From: Callorhinus ursinus
Lineage: Eukaryota > Chordata > Mammalia > Carnivora > Otariidae
DNA length: 64,000 nt
Reading direction: 5' to 3'
Assembly: GCF_003265705.1 (NCBI RefSeq)
Contig: NW_020312902.1
Location: forward strand, 15,514,602-15,578,601
Made by a program: the position numbers and the translations under genes. Positions within the stretch are counted from its first letter, which is position 1. Each line of letters opens with the position of its first letter. Shown one piece after another: positions 47,353 through 59,209 of the stretch. The notes beneath the pieces are model-generated. The model saw only the letters and a program-made list of their open reading frames with translations. It searched no databases and had not been told where the DNA came from.

Positions 47353-47421
47353 GCATGTTCAGCATTGGAAGGCAGCTATGCTCACCACTATACCACCAAC
47401 GCGCATGTTCAGCATTGGAAG
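47353..47421 (-). mobile_element. tailless retro-insertion of a tRNA-Gly(TCC) 5' half
   Basis: On the minus strand 47,402-47,365 reads as positions 1-38 of tRNA-Gly(TCC), from GCGTTGGTGGTATAGTGG through the anticodon to TTCCAA, then stops. The insert is flanked by perfect 19-bp direct repeats (47,353-47,371 and 47,403-47,421, GCATGTTCAGCATTGGAAG). The last seven tRNA bases overlap the repeat. There is no A tail and no 3' half. This fits the published class of tailless retropseudogenes made by the L1 machinery from tRNA fragments. It cannot be a working tRNA. Confidence 0.85.
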
Positions 47422-47497
47422 ACTGTTCCTAAGATTGTGTTTTCTGGTCAGAAGATGGTCAGTGAAAAGTTAAAAAACAAAACAACCAACGCAACTA

Positions 47498-47605
47498 CTG
47501 CTTCGAGTGTCTACTACGCACTATGCTTTACATACATTATCTCACTTAATCTTCAGAGCATTTTTCTTAAGATATAAGTATTGTTCCCATTTTCTAGGTG
47601 CCCAG
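47498..47605 (-). mobile_element. MIR fragment
   Basis: Reverse MIR text: TACATACATTATCTCACTTA, TTGTTCCCATTTTCTAGGTG. Confidence 0.6.
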
Positions 47606-47663
47606 GGTTATACATGGAAGAAAGGTGAATTCAAGTCTATGAAATTCCAAAGCCCATAATGTT

Positions 47664-47855
47664 CTTTTTTTTTTAAGATTTTATTTATTTGACAGAGACA
47701 CAGTGAGAGAGGGAACACAAGCAGGGGGAGTGGGAGAGGGAGAAGCAGGCTTCCTGCAGAGCAGGGAGCCCGATGCGGGGCTCGATCCCAGGACCCCGGG
47801 ATCATGACCTGAGCCTAAGGCAGACACTTAACTGACTGAGCCACCCAGGCGCCCT
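47664..47855 (-). mobile_element. Can-SINE
   Basis: Poly(T) start, GACAGAGACACAGTGAGAGA body, ends GAGCCACCCAGGCGCCCT; abuts another minus copy. Confidence 0.93.
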
Positions 47856-47961
47856 CTTTTTTTTTTTTTTTTAGTAATTTCTACCCACAATGTGGGGCTT
47901 GAACTCACAACCCGGAGATCAAGTCGCATGCTTTACTGACTGAGCAAGGCAGGCACCCCCA
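47856..47961 (-). mobile_element. Can-SINE, old short type
   Basis: Poly(T), TTTCTACCCACAATGTGGGG, ends AAGGCAGGCACCCC. The younger copy at its left was inserted at its A tail. Confidence 0.85.
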
Positions 47962-48644
47962 CCCGCATCCCCATCCCCAATGTTTTTATTAGGAGTCTGG
48001 TAAGGTGGGAACCCACTCTTCCTGAGGAAATGCCCATATTTTGTTCCTCAGGAAACACTGTATTTATTTAGTAGAGAGATGAGGAGAAAGAAGACAAGTT
48101 TGGGTGAGGTTCTCCCTATCAAAGCTATAGGAGTTCCTGGAAGTTAATAACATCTCCCTGAGCGGCATAATTTTTCTGTTAAAGAGGTAAAGACACATTG
48201 AAGTCAGTTCCATTTAAGCTAGTTATGGGGAGTACATGTACTTGACAGATGGCTTATTAATTTTAATATTTAAAAATTTTAACTGCTCCTCAGCCACATA
48301 CACTTTCCATCCACCATCACATTCCTCTCTCACCCTCTACCAGCCTAGTTTCTCTGAATGACCTAGTTTGTATCATTTTAGGTCAGTGCACCGTGCCTCT
48401 GCCAGTAGCTGAGTTTAAGCTGATTTTGAGGCAGATAAAATATCTGTAGTCAATAGCACATGTATTCATAATTTGCCTGTAGAAAGTTTGTTTAGATGTC
48501 TTATGACTGAGTCAGACCACTTCTGTCCACCAGGGTGCAGATAACTTATATGCACCCATGCTGATAATAGACTTTAAACAATGAACTAAAGTTCCGGTTT
48601 CTTAAATTGTCTTTAATGTCAAAGGAGTACAAATCCTACATAGA

Positions 48645-48846
48645 GGGCGCCTGGGTGGCTCAGTTGGTTAAGCGACTGCCTTCGGCTCAGGTCATGATCC
48701 TGGAGTCCCGGGATCGAGTCCCACAATCGGGCTCCCTGCTCAGCAGGGAGTCTGCTTCTCCCTCTGACCCTCTTCCCTCTCGTGCTCTCTATCTCTCATT
48801 CTCTCTCAAATAAATAAATAAAATCTTTAAAAAAAAAAAACAAAAA
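48645..48846 (+). mobile_element. Can-SINE with perfect target duplication
   Basis: ACAAATCCTACATAGA at 48,629-48,644 and 48,847-48,862. Confidence 0.95.
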
Positions 48847-51409
48847 ACAAATCCTACATAGAAATCATATCTGTTTTGCTCACTGTTGTATGTGGGGCAC
48901 ACTGTGGATATTTAATGTGAATGAAGGAATGAATGGGTATTTTAACAAAAAATGCACTTTAAAAATTCGTTTCCTTGTATTTATGCTACAAAACTCAGCC
49001 CCATAATAAAATTAACTTCTAATGGCTGTCTCCCTTCATTTGACATTTAAAATAAAGGATGGACACTTATGTTTAGAAACATAGACTTATTCTGCTCTCT
49101 TTCCTCCAGCCTCTTAAATCAGCTTACTTTGTACCTTTCAGGCAGAACTCTGATATCTATAAATATCCTCTTCCCTATTTAGCAAACCTGATAATCCTGT
49201 GATCCCCTGTCCTCAGTAGTTGGGTTAATATGATGCTGTACTGTATTTGCATTGTCTTCCCTAGACCATGCTTCAGATGCTATTTATCATTTTGGTAGAA
49301 GAAAATAGTAACTAAACTTTCCATTTCTCTGTAATTTCACTTAAAGGTGAAGTATATGAAGTTAATTCCTGATAAGGAAAATCACTCATTAGAAATATAG
49401 AAGTATCATTTTTTGATACCTTTAAGTTAATAAAGTTTAGGTATAGTTAGAATGGTTTTCTCTTCTGTGCTTTGCTTCTCCCCTTTTAAGATGAATAGAA
49501 ATTAATTTCTCTTCACTGTTCAATTTCAAATATAATGAGCGTGTAAAAAGTCTCAGCCTGCAGAAAGCAGTATTTTTATTTACACATTTGTTTTAAAAGA
49601 GGAGACATGTGAGGAAAAACCTAAAACATTCATTTTGAACCTTGAAAATATTTTATAGAAACATCTTTCATGATCTCTACACTAGTAGATAATGCATGAG
49701 AATTTTACCTGTACTGTCGTTTCATGTACTGATGTGATAAATTTCGGTTATTTTGGAAGAGGTAATGAGGACATCTAATCAAGAACTCAGGATGAGTAGT
49801 ACAATGTGTTTTCCCTGTTCTAGCCTTTTTATATTACCAGTCCCCTGAGGATCTCAGAATTCTAATTTTAACTGTTCTGAAAGATGGTATTATAAATGAG
49901 TGATTGCAATGTAGCTAATAGAAGACAGGGAGACTTCTCATAAATACAGTTTAAAAAAGGAATGTTGTCAAAGTATTCAAGGCCAGATAAGATAAAAACA
50001 AAAGAAAAATGTCATGCCAAAAAAAAAAATTAAAGTTAAAAAAAAGACCTGCCTATCTTTTTGTTTGTTTGAAATCTATTCAATCATTCTTCCTAAATCT
50101 TTTGGTATAGAATTTGTCTTTCTGTCTTAAACTAAATCTTCTATCTTATTGCTGGAAAAAATTGAGGTACAGAGAGGTTAATGTAATCCTTAACAAGTCA
50201 GTGCAAATACAGAACACTAGAAGTGGTAAACAAAGAGTCTCTGAGGCAGAAAGGAATTCTTAATAATTATGCATATTTGCATATCATTGTCCAAAGACTC
50301 AGTTGTTGAGAATTATTTCACAGAATGGTTATTTGATCTTAGTGAACAGGCTGGTTTGAATTATTGCCTGGTGCAATAAGGATAAAAAAATATATAATCA
50401 TTTTATCTAATTCTAAGACTCAGCTTGAAGGAATTTCTGCTTGGGCTGGGAGATTAGATTATATGCCCTTTAAACTCTGGAATTCTTTGATTCTTGTTGT
50501 AACTCATGCCTCATTGGAACAAGACTGTCAGCTGCAGGACAGAACAAATAACTATGTTATACAATTTTTCTTATGTTGGTAGCTAAAAGGCAATATGGTT
50601 TATTTCTAGTCATTAAAAAATAATAAAAACAAGAAACAATTATTATATTAAATTACTAGTAAAAAATACCCTGGCTAAATTGTGATTTTTGTTCTTCATG
50701 ACTGACTGACAATGTTCTAACCTCTCTGTTGTATCCGATTCTTCATCTGAAAAACATAATTTATACTATGCGCCTGTCCTATATGGGTCTTGTGAAAATT
50801 AGATGGTGATAGAGTATTGGGGTTTTTTTAGGTGATGATAGAGTATTTTGAATGCTGAAGTCTTAAATGTAAACTGAAATAAAGTCTTAAACAATTTTAT
50901 ACAAGTTTTTTTTTTTTAGAGTGTGTGTGTGTGTTTGTGTGTGTGTAGCATGGTAAAATCTTGCACTTACTTGGGTGGATAATTGTATTTAATTCAACAA
51001 CTATTATCTAATGTCTATCCAATAAGTGCCAGGCATTGTGGGAAACCAAAGCTATAACTCTTACCTGCAATAAATTTCACTCTAGGAGGAAAATACAAAA
51101 ATCAATTACCTATAGTCTGATATGATGTGTGCTCTACTCCAAAGTGTATATGAAGGGCTTTAGGAACATTAATTGAGTAGTAGTTCACACTCCCAGAAGA
51201 TTTGGGGTGACTGCTAAACTGGATTAATAGGAGGAACAGCAATAAGCCATGCTATTTATTGAGTTGCTGAATTTGCTGAAGTACTTCTGCCAAAACTTAG
51301 GAGGAAGAAGCAAATGGAATAAATGACACTGAGCTGAAAAATAATACTGTGAGCTCTCCACAACCAAGAACTTTTTTCAAGGAGGAGAAGATATTCTGAT
51401 ATCTACTAA

Positions 51410-51649
<240 letters not shown>

Positions 51650-51739
51650 TGATCATAGCAATATGGAAGGCAAAATGGGAAATACAGTTTTGTCCACCCT
51701 CAAGTTTTGTTACTGAGATAAGTCTATACAATTTAAAAA

Positions 51740-52050
51740 CAGTCTAAGATTTCAAAAACATATCAAGTGATTCCATAGGTATGAGGTACTTAGAGTAGTC
51801 AAATTCATAGAGACAGAAAGTAGAATAGTGGGTACCAGGGGCTGGAGACAGAGGGGATTGGAGGGGTCATTGCTGAAAGGGCACAGAGAGTCAGTGTTAT
51901 AAGATGAAAAAGGTTCTGTGGATGGCTGGTGGTGATGGTTGCACAACAATGTGAATGCACTTAGTACTACTGAACTCTACACTTAAAAATGGTTAAAATG
52001 GTAAATTTTATGTATATTTTACCAATTTTTAAATAAATCATTTAAATAAG
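51740..52050 (+). mobile_element. L1 3' fragment
   Basis: L1 3'-end text: CATAGAGACAGAAAGTAGAA, GTGGGTACCAGGGGCTGGAG and ACTCTACACTTAAAAATGGT, ending in A-rich sequence. Confidence 0.65.
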
Positions 52051-52058
52051 CATATATA

Positions 52059-52238
52059 GGGGCACCTGGGTGGCTCAGTCGGTTAAGCATCTGCTTTCGG
52101 CTCAGGTCATGATCCTGGACTCCCAGGATCAAGCCCCACATCAGGCTCCTTGCTCAGCAGGGAGTCTGCTTCTCCATCTGCCCTTCACCCCACTCTGCTC
52201 TCTCTCTCCCCCCCCACAGAAAATCTTTTTAAAAAAAA
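52059..52238 (+). mobile_element. Can-SINE
   Basis: Flanks TAAATAAGCATATATA / TAAATAAGCATGTATA. Confidence 0.92.
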
Positions 52239-52271
52239 TAAATAAGCATGTATATTATCAAGACACAATCA

Positions 52272-52460
52272 GGGGCACCTGGGTGGCTCAGTCAGTTAAG
52301 CAGCTGCCTTCAGCTCAGGTCATGATCCCAGGGTCCTGGGATCGAGCCCCGCATCAGGCTCCCTGCTCAGCAGGAAGCCTGCTTCTCCCTCTCCCACTCC
52401 CCCTGCTTGTGTTCCCTCTCTTGCTTTGTCTCTCTCTGCCAAATAAATAAAATCTTTAAA
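52272..52460 (+). mobile_element. Can-SINE
   Basis: GGGGCACCTGGGTGGCTCAG head and AAATAAATAAAATCTTTAAA tail. Confidence 0.93.
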
Positions 52461-52479
52461 GTATATATAAATAAATAAA

Positions 52480-52527
52480 CAACTGAGACACCTAGGCGCC
52501 CTAAATAAAATCTTTAAAAAAAAAAAA
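52480..52527. mobile_element. Can-SINE scraps
   Basis: A minus head piece (ACTGAGACACCTAGGCGCCC) joined directly to a plus tail (TAAATAAAATCTTTAAAAAA), so two fragments meet end to end. Confidence 0.6.
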
Positions 52528-52611
52528 TTCCCTCAGCTCTAAGTGATTACTTTAAAAAAATAGCTTAATCTTTTCATAATGAAATTAACATGTGCAGAAA
52601 ATACAGCGAGA

Positions 52612-52803
52612 GGGGCGCCCAGGTGGCTCAGTCGGTTAAGCATCTGCCTTCGGCTCAGGTCCTGATCTCAGGGTCCTGGGATCAAGCCCCACATCAGGCT
52701 CCCTGCTGAGCGGGGAGCCTGCTTCTTCCTCTCCCTCTGCCCCTCCCCTGTGCTTGTGTGTGCTCATTCTCTCAAATAAATAAATAAAATCTTAAAAAAA
52801 AAA
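52612..52803 (+). mobile_element. Can-SINE
   Basis: Flanks GAAAATACAGCGAGAG / GAAAATACAGAGAGAA. Confidence 0.93.
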
Positions 52804-53705
52804 CGAAAAGAAAATACAGAGAGAATATAAAAGAAAAAAACAGTACTGTGAGAAAAACTACTGTTAATATTTTAGTGTATGTTTTTCAGACTTAATCAAT
52901 ACAAATATATCTATCACTTTTTTAATTAAAAAATCCCTTATATTTTTTAATCCAGCCTCTTTCCTAAGGCTAAGCAAGCAAAACACAAAGGATCAGGCAA
53001 CCGTGGTGCTGCCAGTGTGGAAGTTGAAAGACAAATCCTAAGTGGAACAACCCTCCTTCTTTAGACCTCCTTCCCTGTAGGAAATCCTGAGAAGGCTTGA
53101 CCTTTGACCAGCCGGTTGGGTTTCCTAACTAGAGGACAGCCCTGTTGGTCTTAGTCACTTTAAAGTGTTTGAGCATTAGAGGTTTTAGCAAAAGCAGAGT
53201 TTTTTTAAGCATTTTCCACCACTGTACTGTGATAACAAGTTTAGTGTCAGGTTTGAATGGCTGTGCTGGTCTGTGTACTTCACAGCTTGTGAGTCTTACT
53301 GATCTGCAACTTTTTGCAGAAAAGTCATTTCAATTGCTACCAAATGAGCAATTTTACAGCTTCTGAACAAATTTAATGTATAGCCTAAGGAGGAGCAAAT
53401 TACAGTGGTCTAGTCTAGAAGGGCTAAAAACACATATTACTGTGTCAGGATTTCTGCCAGAAAAAGAAAAGTCTAGGGTTTTTTTTTTTCTTCTTTTTAA
53501 TTGAGTACTAGCAGTAGGCTGTATCTCTTAAGAGTACCAGTAAAATGAGGGCATCCAGCACTGTGACCATAGAAATGAACTCTTAAGTTATGGACTCAAA
53601 GTTCCAATTCTAACTTTTAGGCTTTATTTGATATGTTATAGGTGACTTTGTTATTATATGATGTCAAGTTTTCATATTTATCCTTTTTTTTTTTAATTTG
53701 TTTGA

Positions 53706-53880
53706 GGGGCTCCTGGGTGGCTCAGTCATTAAGCGTCTGCCTTTGGCTCAGGTCATGATCTCAGCATCCTGGGATCGAGCCTGTCAGGCTCCCTGCTCAG
53801 TGGCGAGTCTGCTTCTCTGTCTCCCTCTGTGATCTCTTTAGCTCTCATTCTCTCTCAAATAAAAATAAATAATCTTTTTT
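53706..53880 (+). mobile_element. Can-SINE
   Basis: GGGGCTCCTGGGTGGCTCAG head; body shortened near GAGCCTGTCAGG. Confidence 0.92.
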
Positions 53881-53897
53881 AAAAAAACAAAGTTAAG

Positions 53898-54094
53898 GGG
53901 CGCCTGGGTGGCTCAGTTGGTTAAGCGACTGCCTTCGGCTCAGGTCATGATCCTGGAGTCCCGGGATCGAGTCCCGCGTCGGACTCCCTGCTCGGCGGGG
54001 AGTCTGCTTCTCCCTCTGGCCCTCTTCCCTCTCATGCTCTCTGTCTCTCATTCTCTCTCTCTCTCAAATAAATAAATAAAATCTTTAAAAAAAA

Positions 54095-54115
<21 letters not shown>
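53898..54115 (+). mobile_element. Can-SINE, TGGAGTCCCGGGATCGAG subfamily
   Basis: Flanked by an unusually long 35-bp exact repeat (53,863-53,897 and 54,116-54,150). Confidence 0.93.
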
Positions 54116-54126
<11 letters not shown>

Positions 54127-54150
54127 CTTTTTTAAAAAAACAAAGTTAAG

Positions 54151-54342
54151 GGGCGCCTGGGTGGCTCAGTCGTTAAGCGCCTGCCTTCGGCTCAGGTCAT
54201 GATCCCAGCGTCCTGGGATTGAGCCCCGCATCAGGCTCCCTGCTCGGTGGGAAGCCTGCTTCTCCCTCTTCCACTCCCCCTGCTTGTGTTCCCTCTCTCG
54301 CTCTGTCTCTGTCAGATAAATAAATAAAATCTTTAAAAAAAA
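54151..54342 (+). mobile_element. Can-SINE
   Basis: Full-length; starts at the base after the second 35-bp repeat. Confidence 0.93.
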
Positions 54343-54518
54343 TAATTTGAGAGAGAGAGCAAGCATGTGTACATGAGCAGAGGGGCAGAGAGTGAGAATC
54401 TCAAACTCCCCACTGAGCGCAGAGCCCAACAGGAGGCTGGATCTCATGACCCTGAGATCATGACCTGAGCCAGAATCAAGAGTCCAGCGCTTAACCAACT
54501 GAGCCACCCAAGTACCCC
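54343..54518 (-). mobile_element. Can-SINE
   Basis: Starts TTTGAGAGAGAGAGC, ends GAGCCACCCAAGTACCCC. Confidence 0.9.
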
Positions 54519-54524
54519 TTTTTC

Positions 54525-54653
54525 TTGTTATTTTTAAGTAGGCTCCACACTCAGTGTGAACCCAACATGGGGCTTAAACTCACAGCCCTGAGATCAAGAC
54601 CTGAGCTGAGATGAAGAGATGGGCGCTTAACCAACTGAGCCACCCAGGTGCCC
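54525..54653 (-). mobile_element. Can-SINE, old short type
   Basis: TTTTTAAGTAGGCTCCACAC ... GAGCCACCCAGGTGCCCC. Confidence 0.88.
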
Positions 54654-54679
54654 CCATATTTATTCTTTAAAAACAAGCC

Positions 54680-54792
54680 TCCTGGGTGCCTGGCTTAGTC
54701 GGAAAAACATGCAACTCTTGATCTCAGGGTTGTGAGTTTGACCCCACATTAGGTATAAAGATTACTTAAAAATAAAATCTTTAAAAAAATTT
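54680..54792 (+). mobile_element. Can-SINE, old short type
   Basis: CTGGGTGCCTGGCTTAGTCG head, AAGATTACTTAAAAATAAAA tail. Confidence 0.85.
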
Positions 54793-54809
54793 AGAAAAAC
54801 AAGCTCTCA

Positions 54810-54997
54810 GGGCACCTGGATTGCTCAGTCATTGAGCGTCTGCCTTTGGCTCGGGTCATGATCCCAGGGTCCTGGGATTGAGCCCCACATCAGGCTCCCT
54901 GATCTGTGGGAAGCCTGCTTCTCCCTCTCCCACTCCCCCTGCTTGTGTCCCTCTCTCTCTGTCTCTGTCAAATAAATAAATAAAATCTTTAAAAAAA
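54810..54997 (+). mobile_element. Can-SINE
   Basis: Flanks AGAAAAACAAG at 54,793 and 54,998. Confidence 0.92.
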
Positions 54998-55046
54998 GAA
55001 AAACAAGTTTTCATTGTGTTTTTGTTTTATATTAGAAAAAGTAGGG

Positions 55047-55232
55047 AGGCGCCTGGGTGGCTCAGTCGGTTAAGCGTCTGCCTTCGGCTCAGGTCATGAT
55101 CCCAGGGTCCTGGGATTGAGTCCTGCATCAGGCTCCCTGCTCAGTGGGGAAGCTCTTTCTCTCTCTCCCTCAACCTCTGTGTGTATGCCCTCCCTCTCTC
55201 TCTCAAATAAATAAATAAAATCTTTAAAAAAA
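55047..55232 (+). mobile_element. Can-SINE
   Basis: GGCGCCTGGGTGGCTCAGTC head, AAATAAATAAAATCTTTAAA tail. Confidence 0.93.
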
Positions 55233-55275
55233 TGTATCCTCTTTTTTCTATGCATATATGATGGGTATATTTAAA

Positions 55276-55798
55276 GATTTTATTTTATTTTTTAGAGATT
55301 TTATTTTAGGGAGCCTGGGTGGCTCAGTCATTAAGCATCTGCCTTTGGCTCAGGTCATGATCTCAGGGTCCTGGGATTGAGCCCCACATCGGGCTCCTTG
55401 CTCAGCGGGAAGCCTGCTTCTCCCTCTCCCACTCCCCCTGCTTGGGTTCCCTCTTTCATGGTGTCTCTCTCTGTCAAATAAATAAAATCTTAAAAAAAAA
55501 AAAGATTTTATTTTAGAGAGAGAGCATGAGCAGAGGGAGGAGAAGAGGAGGAGGGAGAGGGAGGGGAAAGAATCTCAAGCACAGTCTACACTGAGCATGG
55601 AGCCCCATGTGGGCTGGATCTCAAGATCCTGAGATCAGGACCCCAGCCAAAACCAAGAGTCAGATGCCCAACCGACTGAGCCACCCAGGCGCCCCTTAAA
55701 GACTTTATTTTTAATTAATCTCTCTACCTGACATGGGGCTCGAACTTACAACCCTGAGACCAAGAGTCGCATGCTCTACTGAGTCAGCCAGGTGCCCC
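55276..55798 (-). mobile_element. composite of two minus Can-SINEs with a plus one inside
   Basis: An older short-type minus copy (right part, about 55,697-55,798) and a younger minus copy (about 55,276-55,308 and 55,503-55,696). The whole is flanked by TATGATGGGTATATTTAAA / TATGATGCGTATATTTAAA (55,257 and 55,799). Confidence 0.82.
55309..55502 (+). mobile_element. Can-SINE nested inside a minus Can-SINE
   Basis: A full plus copy flanked by AGATTTTATTTTAG on both sides; it splits the minus SINE at its A-tail end. Confidence 0.92.
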
Positions 55799-55836
55799 TA
55801 TGATGCGTATATTTAAAATAAAAAATAAAAATGACG

Positions 55837-56015
55837 GGGCGCCTGGGTGGCTCAGTGGGTAATTGTCTGCCTTCGGCTCAGGGACCCTGGGATCAAGCCC
55901 CACCTCTGGCTCGCTGCTCAGCGGGAAGCCTGCTTCCCCCTCTCCCACTCCCCCTGCTTGTGTTCCTTCTCTCGCTTTGTCTCTCTCTGCCAAATGAATA
56001 AAATCTTTAAAAAAG
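55837..56015 (+). mobile_element. Can-SINE
   Basis: GGGGCGCCTGGGTGGCTCAG head; the GTCATGATCCCAG block is missing. Confidence 0.92.
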
Positions 56016-57120
56016 ATTTAAAAAAATCTTTAAAAAAATTATTTACTTTTAAAAAATAAAGGTAAATAATACTTATGTAATACCCATTTCTAAATGTTTG
56101 CACCCATTATTTCCTTAGAATAATTTCTTAGATTTGTTGGTCCGATGACTTAATAGAATTTTTTTTCTTTTGATGACTTATAGAATTTTAAGGCAGTTGA
56201 TACATATGGTCAAATTCCAGGAGTTACTCTTATTTATCTCCTGCTTCATTCCAGAAAGATTTGACATTACTGGCTTTGACATTGAATATTATAGTTAAGT
56301 GTAGAACTTTTAAGCACACAAAAGTGGTTTTGTCAGTGAGTCAGAATGAAGCTGCCTTTTGCAATAAGCTTAAGCCACTTCCCTTTAGACTTCTTAAACT
56401 TCTAATTTATTCAGTTGTTGGCATCTTACGGGAGCTGTAGTCAGCATCATCCCCCGGTATCCCCTATAGTCCATTTATCCTCAGTGGCAATTGGGTGGCA
56501 GTGTTCCTACACCATCACACTGTGCCTTGTCCTTCTGCAAGAGGCAAGTAGTATTGGCAGGCTGCCATATGAAGCAAATGTTTATGGAGACGTCCCCAGG
56601 CCCACTTCACTCCAGTTCTCCTGGATAAACTGTCACTTCTGTGATAGCAAGCTGTTGATTGGATTTTTCAAGTCCTGATTTCACTATATCATTCTCAGAA
56701 AAAGATTTATTTTTTAATTATTGCTCATGAAATGCCTTCTCTCCAAACCCCAGAGGTCTTGTTAATTTGTTTTTCTGCACACCAACTCCCAGCTCACAGT
56801 TCCACCTGCCCCTGATTTGCTCACCTTCTTCAAAGTTCCACCTTGAGTCACTGTCCTGAAAATGAATATTTTCTTTTCAAGTTCATCAGAAATACTTATG
56901 AAAGAAGAGTTTCCAATGCCTGCTTGTTTATTTTCATCACTTCCTGTAACTGAGGGCCCCACTTCAGAGTTTGAACATGCTATTCCAGCAGGTCATCCCT
57001 TCCTCACAGGGCTAAGGGTCCAGTTACAAACCAGCTTCTCCCATAGTGTCATGACTTCAGCTCCCTCCTTTTCCTGATAAACGCATATGAAGAAATTTCT
57101 TAAAGAGTCCTGTCTTCCAG

Positions 57121-57305
57121 GGGCGCCTGAGTGGCTCAGACGGTTAAGCATCTGCCTTTGGCTCAGGTCATGATCCCAGGGTCCTGGGATCGGGCCCCAC
57201 ATCGGGCTCCTGGCTCAGTGGGGAGCCTCCTTCTCCCTCCTCATGTGCTCTCTCTATCTCTGTGTCTCAAATGAATAAATAAAATCTTTAAAAAAAAAAA
57301 AAAAG
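57121..57305 (+). mobile_element. Can-SINE
   Basis: Flanks TCCTGTCTTCCAG at 57,108 and 57,308. Confidence 0.94.
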
Positions 57306-57744
57306 AATCCTGTCTTCCAGATTGTAGCTCTTGCCTCTTTTTAAACTTGGAATTTATTCTGTTCTATTGAGTCTTCAGATTTAGCTTCTGTTTTTTTTGT
57401 TGTTTAAATGTAATATTCTGTTAAATGTTACCATCTTGAGGATCCATCAGGAGATGTGGTCTGTGTTGATTATCAGAACTATTCTCATTCCAAGTTGTCC
57501 TCAGCAGTGGTGTGTGTGTGCACATGTGTACACTTATTAGAGAAAGTGTCATGTTAGCCATGACATTAATATTGACTCCAAACCTGAATGAAGTAAGCAT
57601 GTAAAAACACATTTCTTTCTTCCCTATCATAGCAGACTATTTTCAGTGTTACCAGTATCACATTTGGCAGAGTACCTCATGATTAATAAATAACATAGCT
57701 GTTAAATATAACTTTGTCAGAATTATGATCTCAAAGCTTAATAA

Positions 57745-57954
<210 letters not shown>

Positions 57955-58048
57955 TAATGTTCTTTCTTATAATTCCACTACTATAACATTAGTCACTCTG
58001 AATTTAGGGATAGCAGGAGGCTGCAGATTGTGAGAGAGAAACATCTTT

Positions 58049-58082
58049 GTATAATTTGTATATGAGTTTTGCTTTTGCTCAA
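58049..58082 (+). repeat. 34-bp direct repeat, copy 1
   Basis: An exact 34-base match to 59,981-60,014 (starts GTATAATTTGTATATGAG, ends GCTTTTGCTCAA). The flanks are unrelated. The second copy sits directly at the inner junction of the inverted duplication. Confidence 0.9.
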
Positions 58083-58755
58083 TACAATGTTGTGCCCACA
58101 CTGGCCTTGACAAAATAAAGTATTAATTACCATAGTGATTTGAACATCAGAAGGGAAATCAGAAGATAGTGCCCCTGACTCCACCATCCCCAGGAAATCA
58201 ACAAGAGTATCCCAAAGAGGCAACCAAGATGGTGGAGGTCCTGGAAATAATGATGCATAAGGAATGGTCGAAAGACAGATATTCTTCCTAGAAAAGAAAC
58301 CTGGAACTGTTCTCAATTGCTTTCAAGAGCTATGTTAAGTCAGAGAGTTTTGCCTCATCATGAATAGTTCTAGAGGACTGGGTGAGGAGCAGTTTGGGGA
58401 GTACTAGGTGGTAGAGTTTAACTCTGAATAAGGAAAAAGTCTCCTATCATTTTCACTGTCCAGAAGTAGAAGCAGCTGCCCTGTGCACTGGGGATTCCCT
58501 GACTCAGGCGGCATTCATTCAGGAAGGGGCTGAGATCTTAGCTCCCAGCTCACTGTCACGTTCTGTAGGACTACTGTTTCAGAATTCTTGGAGAGCTCAC
58601 TATCCACATACTCCATTTCTCCAATACCTCAGCCTTTCAGTTCATCCACCCTACCTTAGCTACTTTGTCATGATCATGGCCTAAAACCACGGGGTCTCAT
58701 GAACTTGGATAGGAAAAAAAAACTGCATATTATTTTCATTAAACTCTAATGGAGG

Positions 58756-58920
58756 GGGCGCCTGGGTGGCTCAGATGGTTGGGCATCTGCCTTTTGCTCA
58801 GGTCATGATCCCGGGGTCCTGGGATCGAGTCCCGCATCGGGCTCCCTGTTGGGCGGGGAGCCTGCTTCTCCCTCTGCCTCTGCCTCTCTGACTCTCATGA
58901 ACAACAACAAAAAAAGCATT
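58756..58920 (+). mobile_element. Can-SINE
   Basis: Flanks TTAAACTCTAATGGA on both sides (58,739 and 58,921). Confidence 0.93.
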
Positions 58921-59209
58921 TTAAACTCTAATGGAAAGTTTGCATTTACTACAATTCTGCCCATAGACAAGGAACTGCCATAAAGTCAGCCATGTTGGTG
59001 ACTTCATTACCAATAGAAACCATCATGCATCCTCCAATAACTTCACTCTCTGCTTTTGCTTCCTATGCGTCTTTCTGCTGGATCATTCTATGGGCATGCA
59101 CACAGCCTGTGGCTTCTCTTGTTTAGAAACAAAAAACTCTTGCCCTGGCTGTGTATCCCATCCAGATACTGCCCTATTCCTCAGTTTCTCTTTAAAACAA
59201 AACTCTGTT

